From contig CM069452.1 of NCBI GenBank assembly GCA_035610835.1, forward strand, positions 29,810,143 through 29,874,142: a stretch of 64,000 nt of DNA, given 5' to 3'. The translations under genes were made by a program, and so were the position numbers. Shown here in pieces: positions 32,001 through 36,925 of the stretch (within the stretch, counting starts at the first letter, position 1; each line of letters starts with the position of its first letter). Below the pieces are notes generated by a model. The model was not told the DNA's origin and searched no databases. It was given only the letters and a program-made list of their open reading frames with translations. The stretch is from Ophiura sarsii (Eukaryota; Echinodermata; Ophiuroidea; Amphilepidida; Ophiuridae).

Positions 32001-34058
32001 TTATAGCAATAGCAATAAGGAAAAGTCTGTAAGTAGGACTGGTCAGGTAGGCTTTAAGGGAAGTGTCAACCCTATTATTTTGATGATCAACTTTTGCTTC
32101 TAAGTTTGAGAATATTTAATAAAAGTACATAAAAGTATACATTTATAGAAAGGAAATTTGATAAGGAATCCGATGGTGATATCAATGTGATACCAAATAA
32201 ACTAAATTTTGAGAAATGAACCAAAAAGCGATTATTTTACCCCAAATTTTTCAGACAGCATAACTATAAAATAAAAAATGGTAATTTGTTCTAATATATA
32301 TTTTTGTAAACAAGACAATTTTGTCTAGGAGGCAATTTTTCTTTTTCCAAATTAAGGCTCAGTTTTGGAAATATTGCTAAAAACATCGGAAAAGTGTAAA
32401 AGTCGTGTTTTTTTGCATACATTTCGCTAGAAATGGATGCATATCTCGAGTTTAAAATCCAAAATTGAAAAAATAAAAAATTGCCTCCTAGCGCTGAAAG
32501 TCCTCTACACAATGGTAGTAAAAGCTTACCTGGTAGTTTGATATATTTTTAGTTATGTTGTCTGAAAATTCGTAAAATTCCTTCAAATTTGAACTTCTAG
32601 AAAACATCGATTTAGTAAAAATATTGACCTTTTTCACCATTTAAAGCTAAATATTCTCGGAATACACGGGCGTGTGACCTAAAAGGCGAGTATACTATTA
32701 TGAACAATCAAAATAAACTATCAGATTCAATTTATATTGTCACAATGTGAAGAAATTGGAAGAAAACTGAAATTTAAATGATCGTAAGATTGGCCTTTGT
32801 TTACATTTTTAGGCATTGTTTTGCGCTCTTTTGTTTTCGCGTCTTCGTCACGGATATTAAGCGGCGCGTCTAGTATTACGCAGGGAAGTTTCAGCGCGCG
32901 ACGCAATGATCGAACAGCTGTCGCAGCATTTGAAAAGCGCGGAACTCCGCTTAATTTCCCGCCAAATAACCGTGCGCCTTTTCCTGACTCAAACTTACCA
33001 AAACAACAATTTTAAATCACCCAAAAGAACGGGAAATAATCGCTTCCGATTAGTAACTTATGATGGTAATGATAGAATACATATAAAAGTATAAAATAAT
33101 AGAGAAATATGAAATTCAATTTTTGAAACAAGTGCCGGGTTGACACTGCCCTTAATATTCCCTTTTTCCAAATTCACATGAAATCACATTTTTAAATTAT
33201 CAAAATTGCAAACATTTGTGAAAATAATTAGATCAAAACTTACCTTCTTCATGATAGAAAGGGGCAAATAAAGTCAAAGGTCCAAGAATATCTTCATACT
33301 TTCTTTGTAGGTCATTCTGTAGAGGAGAGAACATATATTTAATTGTAATGATACAGGGCTTTTAAACTTACAATTCATAATATCCTTTTAAAACTTCATA
33401 CAGATGGATTGTATGTTTTGTTTCTCGAACAATTTAAGACAAATTAAATGCATGTGCGCAAATGATAATATGTCCATGTTATTCACACATCAACATCAGT
33501 GTGCTTGCATTGATTTGTCTTATTTCTCTCGAAACAACACATACATATTCACAAAATAGTCTAATGAAAAAAATAGCAAAATGCACAAACAGGGAATCCT
33601 TTTCTTCAAAACTGTTCAAAATAGCCCTTTCGTTGACAAAAATATTTCGACCCCTGTAGGAAAGACCACGCCAGCGTCCATTTATTTAGGGAAGTAAAAA
33701 GAAATTAGAATAATCAAGTTTGGTTTATTTATAATTCCTCACCTTGAAGTCATTTGTGATGCGAGGTATAGTCTATGTTGTGAATACCTTAGTTTACTGT
33801 CACAGATTTTGCGAGTCTCAGCTCAGTTGATTTGGTTTTGAAAGGAACTAAAAATGTGGGCGCCTCAAGCAGGTGTTGATAGATCTTTAGAATATAGTTA
33901 CCGTAAAACTCAGCTTAATTTAGAGAGCGACATTTTCAAACCATAAAATAAAAACTTACCTTTCCAAATGCTAGTTTGTTCATAGTATACATTCCATCTT
34001 TATTCTGGTTTGATTTATTTTGTGCCGCTCTTCTTTTCTCATGCTTCACATCAGCCAT
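229..34058 (-). CDS. CCDC87: CCDC87 orthologue, 20 exons visible, 3' end off the left edge
   Basis: Twenty exons on the minus strand join in phase into 901 codons without a stop. Order (genomic, 5' to 3' of gene): 34058-33960, 33316-33244, 31614-31565, 30186-30073, 28483-28412, 27260-27164, 25366-25285, 23965-23830, 21687-21455, 20787-20604, 19839-19672, 12800-12700, 11188-11023, 8852-8736, 6782-6616, 5607-5355, 4659-4547, 2794-2679, 1452-1238, 375-229. Blocks recall vertebrate CCDC87 in the same order: LQRKYEDILGPLTLF near the start, RGVFSGAANMSRL, EDLPPLLQ, HPQP...VRTSDIRVSER, MDSNLFRGQEINEVYMEI, SWLNWWKSTISSEDYTKY, ESDYLNAVFHMYE, and LERVWSGLLMPDGLKLDMAI. Identification rests on remembered family sequence, not a search. 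CCDC87 is a testis/sperm-linked coiled-coil protein of poorly known mechanism. No membrane segment or signal peptide is visible. The start at 34058 sits in a strong CACCATGG context; an in-frame ATG at 34121 would add 21 residues. Human CCDC87 is about 849 residues, so this protein is longer. Confidence 0.9.
751..1205 (-). mobile_element. tRNA-derived SINE with (ATT)n tail, in CCDC87 intron 19
   Basis: Read on the minus strand, the head (near 1205) has a box-A-like TGGCGCAGCGG and a degraded box B, followed by a core including TTCTCCGGGTTCTCCGGTTTCC, widespread in animal SINEs. The 3' part reads CAGCGCTTTGAGCCCTTTGG then AAAGGCGCTATATC and ends in (ATT)n at 785-755. Tail and core recognised from general knowledge of SINEs; the family name is not assigned. 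Confidence 0.72.
1238..1452 (-). CDS. CCDC87: CCDC87 exon 19 (Ser/Arg-rich linker)
   Basis: Seventy-one codons plus a split codon, dominated by Ser, Arg and Asn (for example RRPQSRAASRSAVSRNSSSP and GRNRSRNKLAPPSSAYKSSS). This is predicted disordered and I recall no counterpart in vertebrate CCDC87; it partly accounts for the greater length here. Phase fits exon 18 and exon 20. Donor GTAAGA. Confidence 0.8.
1453..2678. other. CCDC87 intron 18, no feature recognised
   Basis: Contains T-rich stretches around 2280-2410 but no exon, RNA gene or element I can name. Confidence 0.5.
2679..2794 (-). CDS. CCDC87: CCDC87 exon 18
   Basis: Encodes EKDQQLGELRAQKTEFTQ then GMWNVNSVLLGGLGKDPDLP. The second half aligns with GEWDWNTVLEHRLGAGKTPHLG of human CCDC87. 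Donor GTAGGT; acceptor ATGCAG. Confidence 0.88.
2795..4546. other. CCDC87 intron 17 with CpG-rich patch
   Basis: Mostly AT-rich. At about 4140-4410 a sharply bounded CG-rich patch is dense in GCGC and CGCGC (for example near 4190-4260 and 4310-4390). It resembles the composition of repeats near 36540-36900 rather than coding DNA. No gene seen. Confidence 0.45.
4547..4659 (-). CDS. CCDC87: CCDC87 exon 17
   Basis: Encodes ESDYLNAVFHMYESSNEGIE then GDKDDKNALSQSKMAKQ. ESDYLNAVFHMYE aligns with ETDFLHVIFQMHE of human CCDC87. Donor GTAAGG; ends with two bases of a split arginine codon. Confidence 0.92.
5355..5607 (-). CDS. CCDC87: CCDC87 exon 16
   Basis: Largest visible exon (253 bp). Encodes SPIFNATFAKNRGGLMKPNE, a serine/asparagine-rich middle, and SYQSWLNWWKSTISSEDYTK YMFTQ. 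The tryptophan-rich end aligns with SWEKWSNKASLMNSWKTTLS VDDYFKYL of the human protein. The donor GTTGGT departs from consensus and could be checked with cDNA. Confidence 0.9.
5608..6615. other. CCDC87 intron 15, no feature recognised
   Basis: AT-rich sequence with no recognisable exon or bounded element. Confidence 0.45.
6616..6782 (-). CDS. CCDC87: CCDC87 exon 15
   Basis: Encodes DPFVEPPAKASTLKHINPMA, a middle section with LLAKKGPEFLLNKDLITT, and a basic end EQEREKWCK. DPFVEPPA follows FDQ exactly as GPLVEPAA does in human CCDC87. Donor GTAAAA is weak; ends with two bases of a split serine codon. Confidence 0.9.
6873..7273. mobile_element. TA-flanked MITE in CCDC87 intron 14
   Basis: Terminal inverted repeats TAGGTGATCACGGA (left) and TCCGTAATCACCTA (right), each flanked by TA, give an element of about 397 bp of Tc1/mariner-like type (inference from TA and TIR). 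The left internal 260 bp recurs at 59755-60025 with few differences. Confidence 0.7.
7614..7941. mobile_element. TIR element with AAAGCTC ends, small copy
   Basis: Left end TAAGGCTATATTAAAAAAGC through CAAAGCTC and right end GAGCTTTGAGACAA through TTAATATAGCCTAA form an inverted repeat of about 35 bp. The interior has the sequence AATGCGGAATGCG, which also occurs inverted inside the related element at 11654-12595. Confidence 0.65.
7942..8735. other. remainder of CCDC87 intron 14
   Basis: AT-rich with no recognisable exon or bounded element. Confidence 0.4.
8736..8852 (-). CDS. CCDC87: CCDC87 exon 14
   Basis: Thirty-nine codons: VDANTIKKMDSNLFRGQEIN then EVYMEIMKTLPTSHMDFDQ. It aligns residue for residue with LDPKAIEKMDIDNFVGSTTR / EVYKELMSHVSSDHLLFDQ of human CCDC87. 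Donor GTATAT is weak; acceptor TTGTAG. Confidence 0.93.
9286..10849 (-). mobile_element. 5'-truncated LINE (CR1/L2-like) in CCDC87 intron 13
   Basis: On the minus strand this has the end of a reverse-transcriptase ORF (10849-10058), a long 3' UTR, and a terminal (ATTGA)n-type tail at 9300-9286. The UTR contains an internal duplication of about 290 bp (9530-9800 and 9816-10090), each copy with a C tract. It is in the same orientation as CCDC87. Confidence 0.82.
10058..10849 (-). pseudogene. reverse transcriptase C-terminal fragment
   Basis: Open frame of about 260 codons ending in TAG at 10060-10058. It starts just before KYVDDLTFAENHNV, with the catalytic YVDD box, then NCLKLNPTKCQALQINFG, KVLGLWLQNDLKWDTQV, and YAAPIWHSSITAKQRCEIERIQKRA (split by a few residues here). 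This is the palm/thumb end of a non-LTR reverse transcriptase. The finger domain and endonuclease are missing, and a stop lies immediately upstream, so it is a dead-on-arrival 5' truncation even though this segment is uninterrupted. Confidence 0.88.
11023..11188 (-). CDS. CCDC87: CCDC87 exon 13
   Basis: Encodes VKIAEPTHPQPATVTKKLPN, KSVVRTSDIRVSERVSLSSV and TLKLNKTVFNELIDD. HPQPATVTKKL...DIRVSER aligns with HPQPVTITLKL...AVRVSDR of human CCDC87: the strongest single anchor. Donor GTAAGA, phase 0. Confidence 0.93.
11654..12595. mobile_element. TIR element with AAAGCTC ends, long copy, in intron 12
   Basis: Left end TTAAGGCCAAATTAAATTAA to CTCAAAGCTCC and right end GGAGCTTTGAGACA to TTTAATTTGGCCTAA are a near-perfect inverted repeat of about 40 bp. 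Length about 940 bp. It contains a hairpin (12001-12046) and an open but unrecognised frame (12209-12487). Same family as 7614-7941. Confidence 0.75.
12001..12046. repeat. near-perfect hairpin
   Basis: Arms AACAAGTGTCCAATATCAAT and ATTGATATCGGACACTTGTT pair over about 22 bp with one mismatch around a short T-rich loop. It lies inside the long TIR element. Confidence 0.85.
12700..12800 (-). CDS. CCDC87: CCDC87 exon 12 (coiled coil)
   Basis: Encodes AVGETTRADTRRAELKKHMK followed by ALEEKKALLETEE, a high-charge heptad-like helix that is the best coiled-coil candidate in the protein. It aligns with RLEELEKMLRNLQEEE in human CCDC87. Donor GTAAGT after two bases of a split valine codon. Confidence 0.88.
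12884..13030 (-). mobile_element. RTE-like LINE 3' end with (GATA)n tail
   Basis: On the minus strand the frame reads CDNVTWKRTAQDRVKWKIDE then EAFLLQWSEIG and a stop, followed by GATA repeats at 12910-12887. The WKR.AQDR..W pattern is the typical C-terminus of RTE-type ORFs. Only the last 45 residues are present. Confidence 0.65.
13040..14800. other. part of CCDC87 intron 11, no gene recognised
   Basis: AT-rich, low-similarity sequence with no exon. It contains two TAGGCCTA palindromes (13479, 14102). Confidence 0.4.
15435..15814. mobile_element. foldback element with 52-nt G tract
   Basis: Left arm AGGGAGCGTTCATAAATACT TTGGTG then 52 G (15460-15511) then GCTGGATAATT; right arm AATTATCCAGC, a C tract, then CCACCAAAGTATTTATGG and ACGGTCCCT. 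The arms are inverted copies, so the G and C tracts face each other. A 380-bp MITE whose inverted repeats include homopolymers. Confidence 0.75.
16490..17030. repeat. short duplications and G/C tracts
   Basis: A 46-bp segment (ATCAATCGGACAAGTCCATG ...GAACCCCCTTGTT) is present at about 16501 and again at 16704. A motif AGTAGCGTAGCCAGC at 16760 leads into alternating G and C tracts (16782-16803, 16817-16830, 16846-16857) and a C tract with (AC)n at 16983-17030. Similar GGCGTAGCTAG motifs beside G runs occur at 14820 and 58843. Confidence 0.6.
17822..17969. repeat. foldback repeat
   Basis: GCAAACTGTGGGTGCTTTAT CGTCCTGATTA is mirrored by TAATCAGGACGATATGGTTT GCAG. Probable MITE remnant at the 3' edge of the RTE fragment. 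Confidence 0.55.
17971..18870 (-). pseudogene. RTE-type LINE reverse transcriptase remnant
   Basis: Minus-strand frames include LKGVRQGDPISPKL, then VVVDGEHLTHIRFADDILLL (catalytic FADD), NIKKTKVM, then GSETWTTTKRLKKKLKVTER, AMERILIGVTRRDRM and REDNRWTHKLTDWIPRA. This order is typical of RTE ORFs. A 20-bp tandem duplication (about 18729-18768, AGCTTTGGGGAGATTGGATC) breaks the frame between PKL and FTAAMEDVFR, and another frameshift or stop lies near 18310. Non-functional. Confidence 0.85.
19045..19075. repeat. hairpin in GGCAAAACACTG repeats
   Basis: GGCAAAACACTG and CAGTGTTTTGCC flank a 7-nt loop. The half-motif occurs singly at about 18838 and 18983, so this looks like a short repeat clustered over 240 bp. 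Confidence 0.6.
19672..19839 (-). CDS. CCDC87: CCDC87 exon 11
   Basis: Fifty-six codons with a helix KIPDTREFLKQDLQKLSSV and an acidic end closing in EEEDLPPLLQ. The last motif matches SGLPPLLG of human CCDC87 at the same relative position. Donor GTAAAT, phase 0. The intron that follows is the largest in the visible gene (about 6.9 kb) and carries RTE and G-tract elements. Confidence 0.88.
20200..20566 (-). mobile_element. dispersed repeat sharing a coding-like segment with 38266-38781
   Basis: Minus-strand sequence from 20566 (TAGACCATTTCAAATCGAGA TTGG) runs parallel to 38268 onward for about 350 bp. It includes an open frame (MASVPATSKCIEQTVNVKVL, PQIPLISPF..., DLDNLSPTPVHSTLKLLQ). The equivalent frame in the other copy is broken. 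Function of the peptide not recognised. Confidence 0.6.
20604..20787 (-). CDS. CCDC87: CCDC87 exon 10
   Basis: Encodes KLAEVKRPTFRANRCDSLPE, LHIESLMEEMGIEEAPERAQ and SSYQMRSKKDKPTQEVQSAR. The pattern of a basic/serine motif then a short acidic helix resembles RRGQSMPSLREGWRLADELG of the human protein. Donor GTAAGT, phase 0 out. Confidence 0.85.
21455..21687 (-). CDS. CCDC87: CCDC87 exon 9
   Basis: Seventy-seven codons beginning with the basic stretch IETSRPKRKKRYRQNVELEV and containing QASRVLDLLPDVQVMQRGLF. Largely charged. It corresponds by position to the LKRKKPFHWLPSIGKKREID region of human CCDC87, but similarity is weak. Donor GTGAGC, ends with two bases of a split arginine codon. Confidence 0.85.
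22049..22382. repeat. 143-bp tandem repeat, about 2.3 copies
   Basis: Units start with GAAAATATGTTACCAAGCTG at 22049 and 22192, and again at 22336 (with small indels). Lies in CCDC87 intron 8; not coding. Confidence 0.85.
22383..23124. other. part of CCDC87 intron 8, no feature recognised
   Basis: Contains a (TCGG)n-like stretch near 22760-22785 but no exon or element I can name. Confidence 0.4.
23125..23882 (-). repeat. tandem duplication of exon 8 end and intron, split by a LINE
   Basis: A unit of about 118 bp covering 64 bp of intron 8 plus the last 53 bp of exon 8 is present twice. Copy 2 is 23766-23882 (functional exon). Copy 1 is in two pieces, 23125-23219 and 23733-23766, with a LINE tail between. 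The extra copy keeps the donor AACTA/GTAAGT near 23205 but has no intact acceptor-bounded exon. Confidence 0.8.
23219..23732 (+). mobile_element. LINE 3' fragment with (GAAT)n tail
   Basis: The plus frame reads YSGIQHWNSLPNSIKEINNY then FRFKKAIKKYLADQ and a stop at about 23362, the familiar WNSLP C-terminus of CR1/L2-like reverse transcriptases. A 3' UTR of about 340 bp follows and ends in GAAT/GATGAAT repeats at 23704-23735. Opposite orientation to CCDC87. Confidence 0.8.
23830..23965 (-). CDS. CCDC87: CCDC87 exon 8
   Basis: Encodes FLNVLAIRRYIVADIRGG, then the acidic ESESEEDFPMDDADTEQTGF, then LPLSYQKL. Acceptor CTGTAG after a pyrimidine-rich tract, donor GTAAGT. The 3' half of this exon plus about 64 bp of intron is duplicated just downstream in the gene (23125-23219 and 23733-23766), with a LINE tail inserted in the extra copy. 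The reading frame also stays open upstream through the acceptor into the first minisatellite unit. Confidence 0.85.
24024..24935. repeat. 115-bp minisatellite, 8 copies
   Basis: The marker TCACATGATT recurs at 24121, 24236, 24351, 24466, 24581 and 24696 (period 115). It then occurs as TCAAATGATT at 24809 and again at 24922 (period 113, loss of TA). Copies differ by only a few bases (TACTAC/TACAAC/TACGAC; ACATTGG/ACGTTGG), indicating recent expansion. On the minus strand one unit is open and coding-like (VVDGMKVIANVSIEDIETIL KTMWYFDNN), but 115 is not divisible by 3. Confidence 0.95.
24922..25145. repeat. 80-82-bp minisatellite with internal hairpin, about 2.7 copies
   Basis: Directly follows the 115-bp array and shares its CTGTCACATGATTGC end. 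TCACATGATT markers are at 24922, 25002 and 25084. Each unit carries inverted arms GTCACATGA and TCATGTGAC separated by about 14 nt. Confidence 0.9.
25285..25366 (-). CDS. CCDC87: CCDC87 exon 7
   Basis: Encodes VLNQRGVFSGAANMSRLKAQ plus LSIDANK. RGVFSGAANMSRL matches the PRGVFTESATLTRL block of the human protein, one of the clearest identity anchors. Donor GTAAGT; the downstream intron carries the 115-bp and 80-bp minisatellites. Confidence 0.9.
25367..27163. other. CCDC87 intron 6, no gene recognised
   Basis: GGCGAACTCTAC appears at 26373 and 26843 and inverted (GGTAGAGTTCGCC) at about 26929, suggesting a decayed element between about 26345 and 26935. A G run lies at 26696-26705. Confidence 0.4.
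27164..27260 (-). CDS. CCDC87: CCDC87 exon 6
   Basis: Encodes TADENKELQRRITVHIVTVC followed by EQVFQHYVEKAQ. It aligns with KLRKRLEAYVLLSSEQLFLRY of human CCDC87. Donor GTAAGT; ends with one base of a split valine codon shared with exon 7. Confidence 0.88.
27261..28411. other. CCDC87 intron 5, no feature recognised
   Basis: AT-rich; no exon or bounded element seen. Confidence 0.4.
28412..28483 (-). CDS. CCDC87: CCDC87 exon 5
   Basis: Twenty-four codons, beginning AGVIMGEVNCIWPDIRRQVD and ending DPFL. Acceptor TTAG, donor GTAAGT, phase 0 on both sides. It aligns with the short segment following the helix of exon 4. Confidence 0.85.
29179..29520. repeat. tandem duplication of about 150-180 bp
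   Basis: GATGTCCGCATCTCTGTTTC through GATTTATGCATTGAATT and TCACAATATTGGGTATGGCT occur twice (29199 and 29348 onward). The second unit has a small internal repeat of GATTTATGCATTGA. Confidence 0.85.
29636..30019 (-). mobile_element. dimeric tRNA-derived SINE with 12-bp target duplication
   Basis: AATATACATTAG at 29624-29635 is repeated at 30020-30031 and bounds the element. Read on the minus strand, a 5'-truncated copy (30018-29942) is followed by a linker and a fuller copy with box A TGGCCCAATGG and box B GGTTCGACTCC. The 77-bp ends (29636-29712 and 29942-30018) are identical. The tRNA-like part has a good D stem, anticodon stem (GTTGC/GCAAC) and T stem, but position 33 is A and the acceptor stem does not pair. 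Confidence 0.8.
30073..30186 (-). CDS. CCDC87: CCDC87 exon 4
   Basis: Thirty-eight codons beginning EGIKVPPATFKVLAKLIRRR and ending DDQQAL; a predicted helical segment aligning with the VPPEARLRLIKVILDEL region of the human protein. Phase 0 at both ends; donor GTAAGT. Confidence 0.85.
30187..31564. other. CCDC87 intron 3, no gene recognised
   Basis: Several GGATCGG/CCGATC motifs occur between 31025 and 31530, suggesting a decayed repeat. No exon seen. Confidence 0.4.
31565..31614 (-). CDS. CCDC87: CCDC87 exon 3
   Basis: A 50-bp microexon encoding VSEKQELEVERPVTPID, a low-complexity acidic/proline linker. Acceptor TTACAG, donor GTAAGT. Weak by itself; supported by exact phase fit (2 bases in, phase 0 out) between two recognisable exons. 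Confidence 0.75.
32054..33155. mobile_element. TTAA-flanked TIR transposon, 1.09 kb, in CCDC87 intron 2
   Basis: TTAA at 32054 and 33152 flank GGGAAGTGTCAACCC and GGGTTGACACTGCCC, a 15-bp TIR with one mismatch. An internal inverted repeat (AGGAGGCAATTTTTC / AAAAAATTGCCTCCTA) spans about 32328-32494. No transposase frame seen. The TTAA target suggests a piggyBac-like mobiliser (inference). Confidence 0.8.
33244..33316 (-). CDS. CCDC87: CCDC87 exon 2
   Basis: Encodes NDLQRKYEDILGPLTLFAPF and a few acidic residues. LQRKYEDILGPLTLF matches the near-N-terminal LQRFYHRLLRPLSLF block of human CCDC87, which anchors this as the true 5' part of the gene. Acceptor CTACAG, donor GTAAGT, ends with one base of a split valine codon. 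Confidence 0.88.
33960..34058 (-). CDS. CCDC87: CCDC87 exon 1 (start codon)
   Basis: Encodes 33 residues beginning MADVKHEKRRAAQNKS and ending LAFGK, basic and probably disordered. The donor is GTAAGT and the exon ends in phase 0. ATG lies at 34058-34056 in a CACCATGG context. The reading frame stays open upstream to another ATG at 34121, so a longer N-terminus is possible. No TATA box or obvious promoter element is recognisable upstream. Confidence 0.75.
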
Positions 34059-34812
34059 GGTGAATAGCGTACTTGACAATATAGCTGTAATGAGCCTGAC
34101 AGAGGTCTGGTGGTTTCTCATGGAATTCTTGTTTTAAGATTAGCCTGGATGATACAAAATGACATCATTTGGCTATTTATTGTAAATAACATGTAAATTA
34201 AATATTTCAACTCTAGCGACAATTGGCTTTTATCGTGTCTGCCATTGGTCAATTTTGATCCCCCGCAAAACCCCACACGAACAATTTGCACATGACGCAA
34301 TCATCCCGGTTTAGAGATGAATGCTTAATGAGCGCAGTGTAACAGTATAAGGAGGTCAAAAGGTCAAATCCAAAGTAAGTAGACCCTTTTTTCCGGGGTG
34401 AGATTAGAGGATGGGGAGCAGTCACAGTGCGTGAGCCCTCTATCATCGGTACATATACACCACAGCGCGCGTCACAGGCCAGGTAGTGTTGCGATAGAGC
34501 GTGACAAGGATCTTACGAAGTACAATAATGAATGCTCTGCGGCTCTGCCACGCTATTAAAATTCCCCAAATTTAACATGTCATGTTCAAAGAGGAGCTCA
34601 TCAGTGCCATTCAAACTATTCCGAATTATACAATGTCCAGAGAGTATATATTGGATTAAGATGCGCAATTTGGTGTATCATCAGTTTTTGGCATTGACAC
34701 CAAATTAATTTGGGGTGATGACTCCCCTAAATAAATTTTACACTACAGTAACTTTCACCCTCATATTGGGACTTTTTGTAGTGATATGTTTTGAAGGATG
34801 CTACAGTGACAG

Positions 34813-36925
34813 GTGACAGTGTGGCGTGTATCGCGACAATTGGTGCACCTGCTGTTTTGGAATGCAGTGCATCGCAAGACCGCCTTCAACCTTTTTGGAA
34901 GAACGCGAGCGCTCTGATCAGGACGCTATCATTGACAATTATTTATTTTGATTATAGGGGGTTAGGATAAGGGTTCTAGGCCTTTGCCTTACATGCCCTC
35001 CCCCGTAGGCTATGTAATTTTCAACATTTTCAATAAAAATGAAATAGCATCATACATTGTTCTGCCTGCGAAGTACTGAAATCCCCCTGATCATTCAAGT
35101 CGCTCTGTTCTCTAAGTCTAAACAAATCCCTACAACCATCAAAAATACTATAGGCCTAAGGCCCTTCACAATAAATTGTGTGTTTCCGGTTACAAATTTG
35201 AAAAAGAGGATGAGGCGACTTTTTATTATTTATTATTTATTAATTTGGGGATTTTATTATTTGGGCATGGTTCAAATTAATATCGGCACCGCTTCAGTCT
35301 TTTGACTGACAACAAAAGGTATATACACCATTAAACAAAGGCTATACAATGTTGATTGATCAGCAAGTATGACTATACTATGACCATGCCAGCAGGGGAG
35401 AGGTGGGAAATAAGATGGACCAAAATAGCTACCAATTGTTTTTATTAAACAAAATGTTGAAAAAGGGACCACCGGAGATACCAAACAAAATGAATATACA
35501 ATTAAAAAGGGGTCTTTTTGTTTGTTTGTTTGTTTGTTTGTTTGTTTACACGGTCGGTCCGTACAGACACACGCTTGGGTCCTGAAGGGACCAGACTCAA
35601 GCAAATTTCTCGGGCCAGGCTTTGCTGTCAGCCTTCAGACATGAGAAAAGAATAGTCTTAATCCAATCTCATTTTTGATGTACAAGATGGCATGGTCTGT
35701 TCTACAGTAGACCTACTCCCACCCCTGGGGTTGCATGTCACTTTGGTCCAACTAAGGTAACATATTTGATAAATTAAATTGTTTTTTATGCATAGAAAAT
35801 AAAAAGCTAGAAACTACAAAGGCAAAACACAAAATCCATTTGAATACTCGGTTGTATGTGAGTTTTGGTCATTGGACAGCCATCACCCAAATACAGCAAA
35901 GTAACATTTGTCCTCCCATCACTCATCCTCCCTCACCCCCGGACCACCCAAATGATACCCACCCGACCCCACCCCACCACAGCAAAAATAAAAAATCATG
36001 TTGGCCATTTTCCTCCATCACCCCTTCACCCAACCCATCATCCTCCCCACCCCATCCCCAATCTCAAAATGTATACAGCAACAAGTTTTTCTCCATTACC
36101 CCCCCCCCCCCCCCCCACCCCCATATCCACCACTACATGACTACCACCCCTCGACCACCCAATCTATATAGCAAATATCCAATATTTATACATTTGCTTG
36201 GTACTCGCTAGACTTGAACTGTGCTGAAGAAAGTTATGACGGGTGTGTCAAACGATCAATAACCTGAAGCATGCGATGTAGACTACATGTATATTCCATC
36301 TCATACACTACAGTTCATTTACGATTACGCATTGCCTGTAATATGCAATAGTCATTTGTAGTATACTACAGCATACTACAGCGACCCATCGATTTCGTGT
36401 TACTGGCAAGTCACGAACGCAATGATCAAAATGAAATTTGGGTCTAAAAATGTGCGAAATAGATGGGAAAACAACATTTTTCAAAGGGAAAATGTAATAT
36501 AATAAAATATTATCAAATAATAAAATATATGACGAGGGGGGACTTTTGGACGCGCGCTCGTAACAGGAAACACACATTTTATTGTGAAGGGCCTAATCAA
36601 AACAAAATTTGTCGATCACAGCATATACTGTTCCCCAGCGTCCCATGCGATTGGTTTATCACGCGTAACCGAGTCAATCGCGATGACAGGGGCGCAGTGA
36701 AACCGGAAGATGTGACGTACAAGTTGTAAACAAATAGATAATTGCAATGCATCAATGCAATCACGGGCCCTTTTCAACAAGACCCCACGTCGTGTTGTGA
36801 CTGTTTTGGAACGCACTGCATGCATGCAAGGACACGCTGAACCTTTGTTAGTTTGTAATGATCGCGACGCAAGCGCTCGGATCATCATCATGACGCTGTG
36901 ATCGACAATTTTTTGTTTTGATTAT
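34813..36925. repeat. diverged pair of related repeats (34813-34960 and 36778-36925)
   Basis: Both contain TTTTGGAA(T/C)GCA(G/C)TGCAT, AACCTTT, a CGC(G/A)AGCGCTC-like stretch, GACGCT and a terminal ATTGACAAT/GATCGACAAT leading to TTTTGATTATA. Similarity is moderate. They are direct copies about 1.96 kb apart. Confidence 0.5.
35157..36597. repeat. 38-bp inverted repeat 1.4 kb apart, possible transposon ends
   Basis: AAGGCCCTTCACAATAAATT GTGTGTTTCCGGTTAC at 35157-35193 is mirrored by GTAACAGGAAACACACATTT TATTGTGAAGGGCC at 36560-36594. Either the TIRs of one element or two inverted copies. The interior includes C tracts and TTTG repeats but no transposase. Confidence 0.6.

Noticed and set aside
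35840..36211. Proline/threonine-rich open frame (123 codons)
   Set aside because: C-rich low-complexity tract with no conserved motif.
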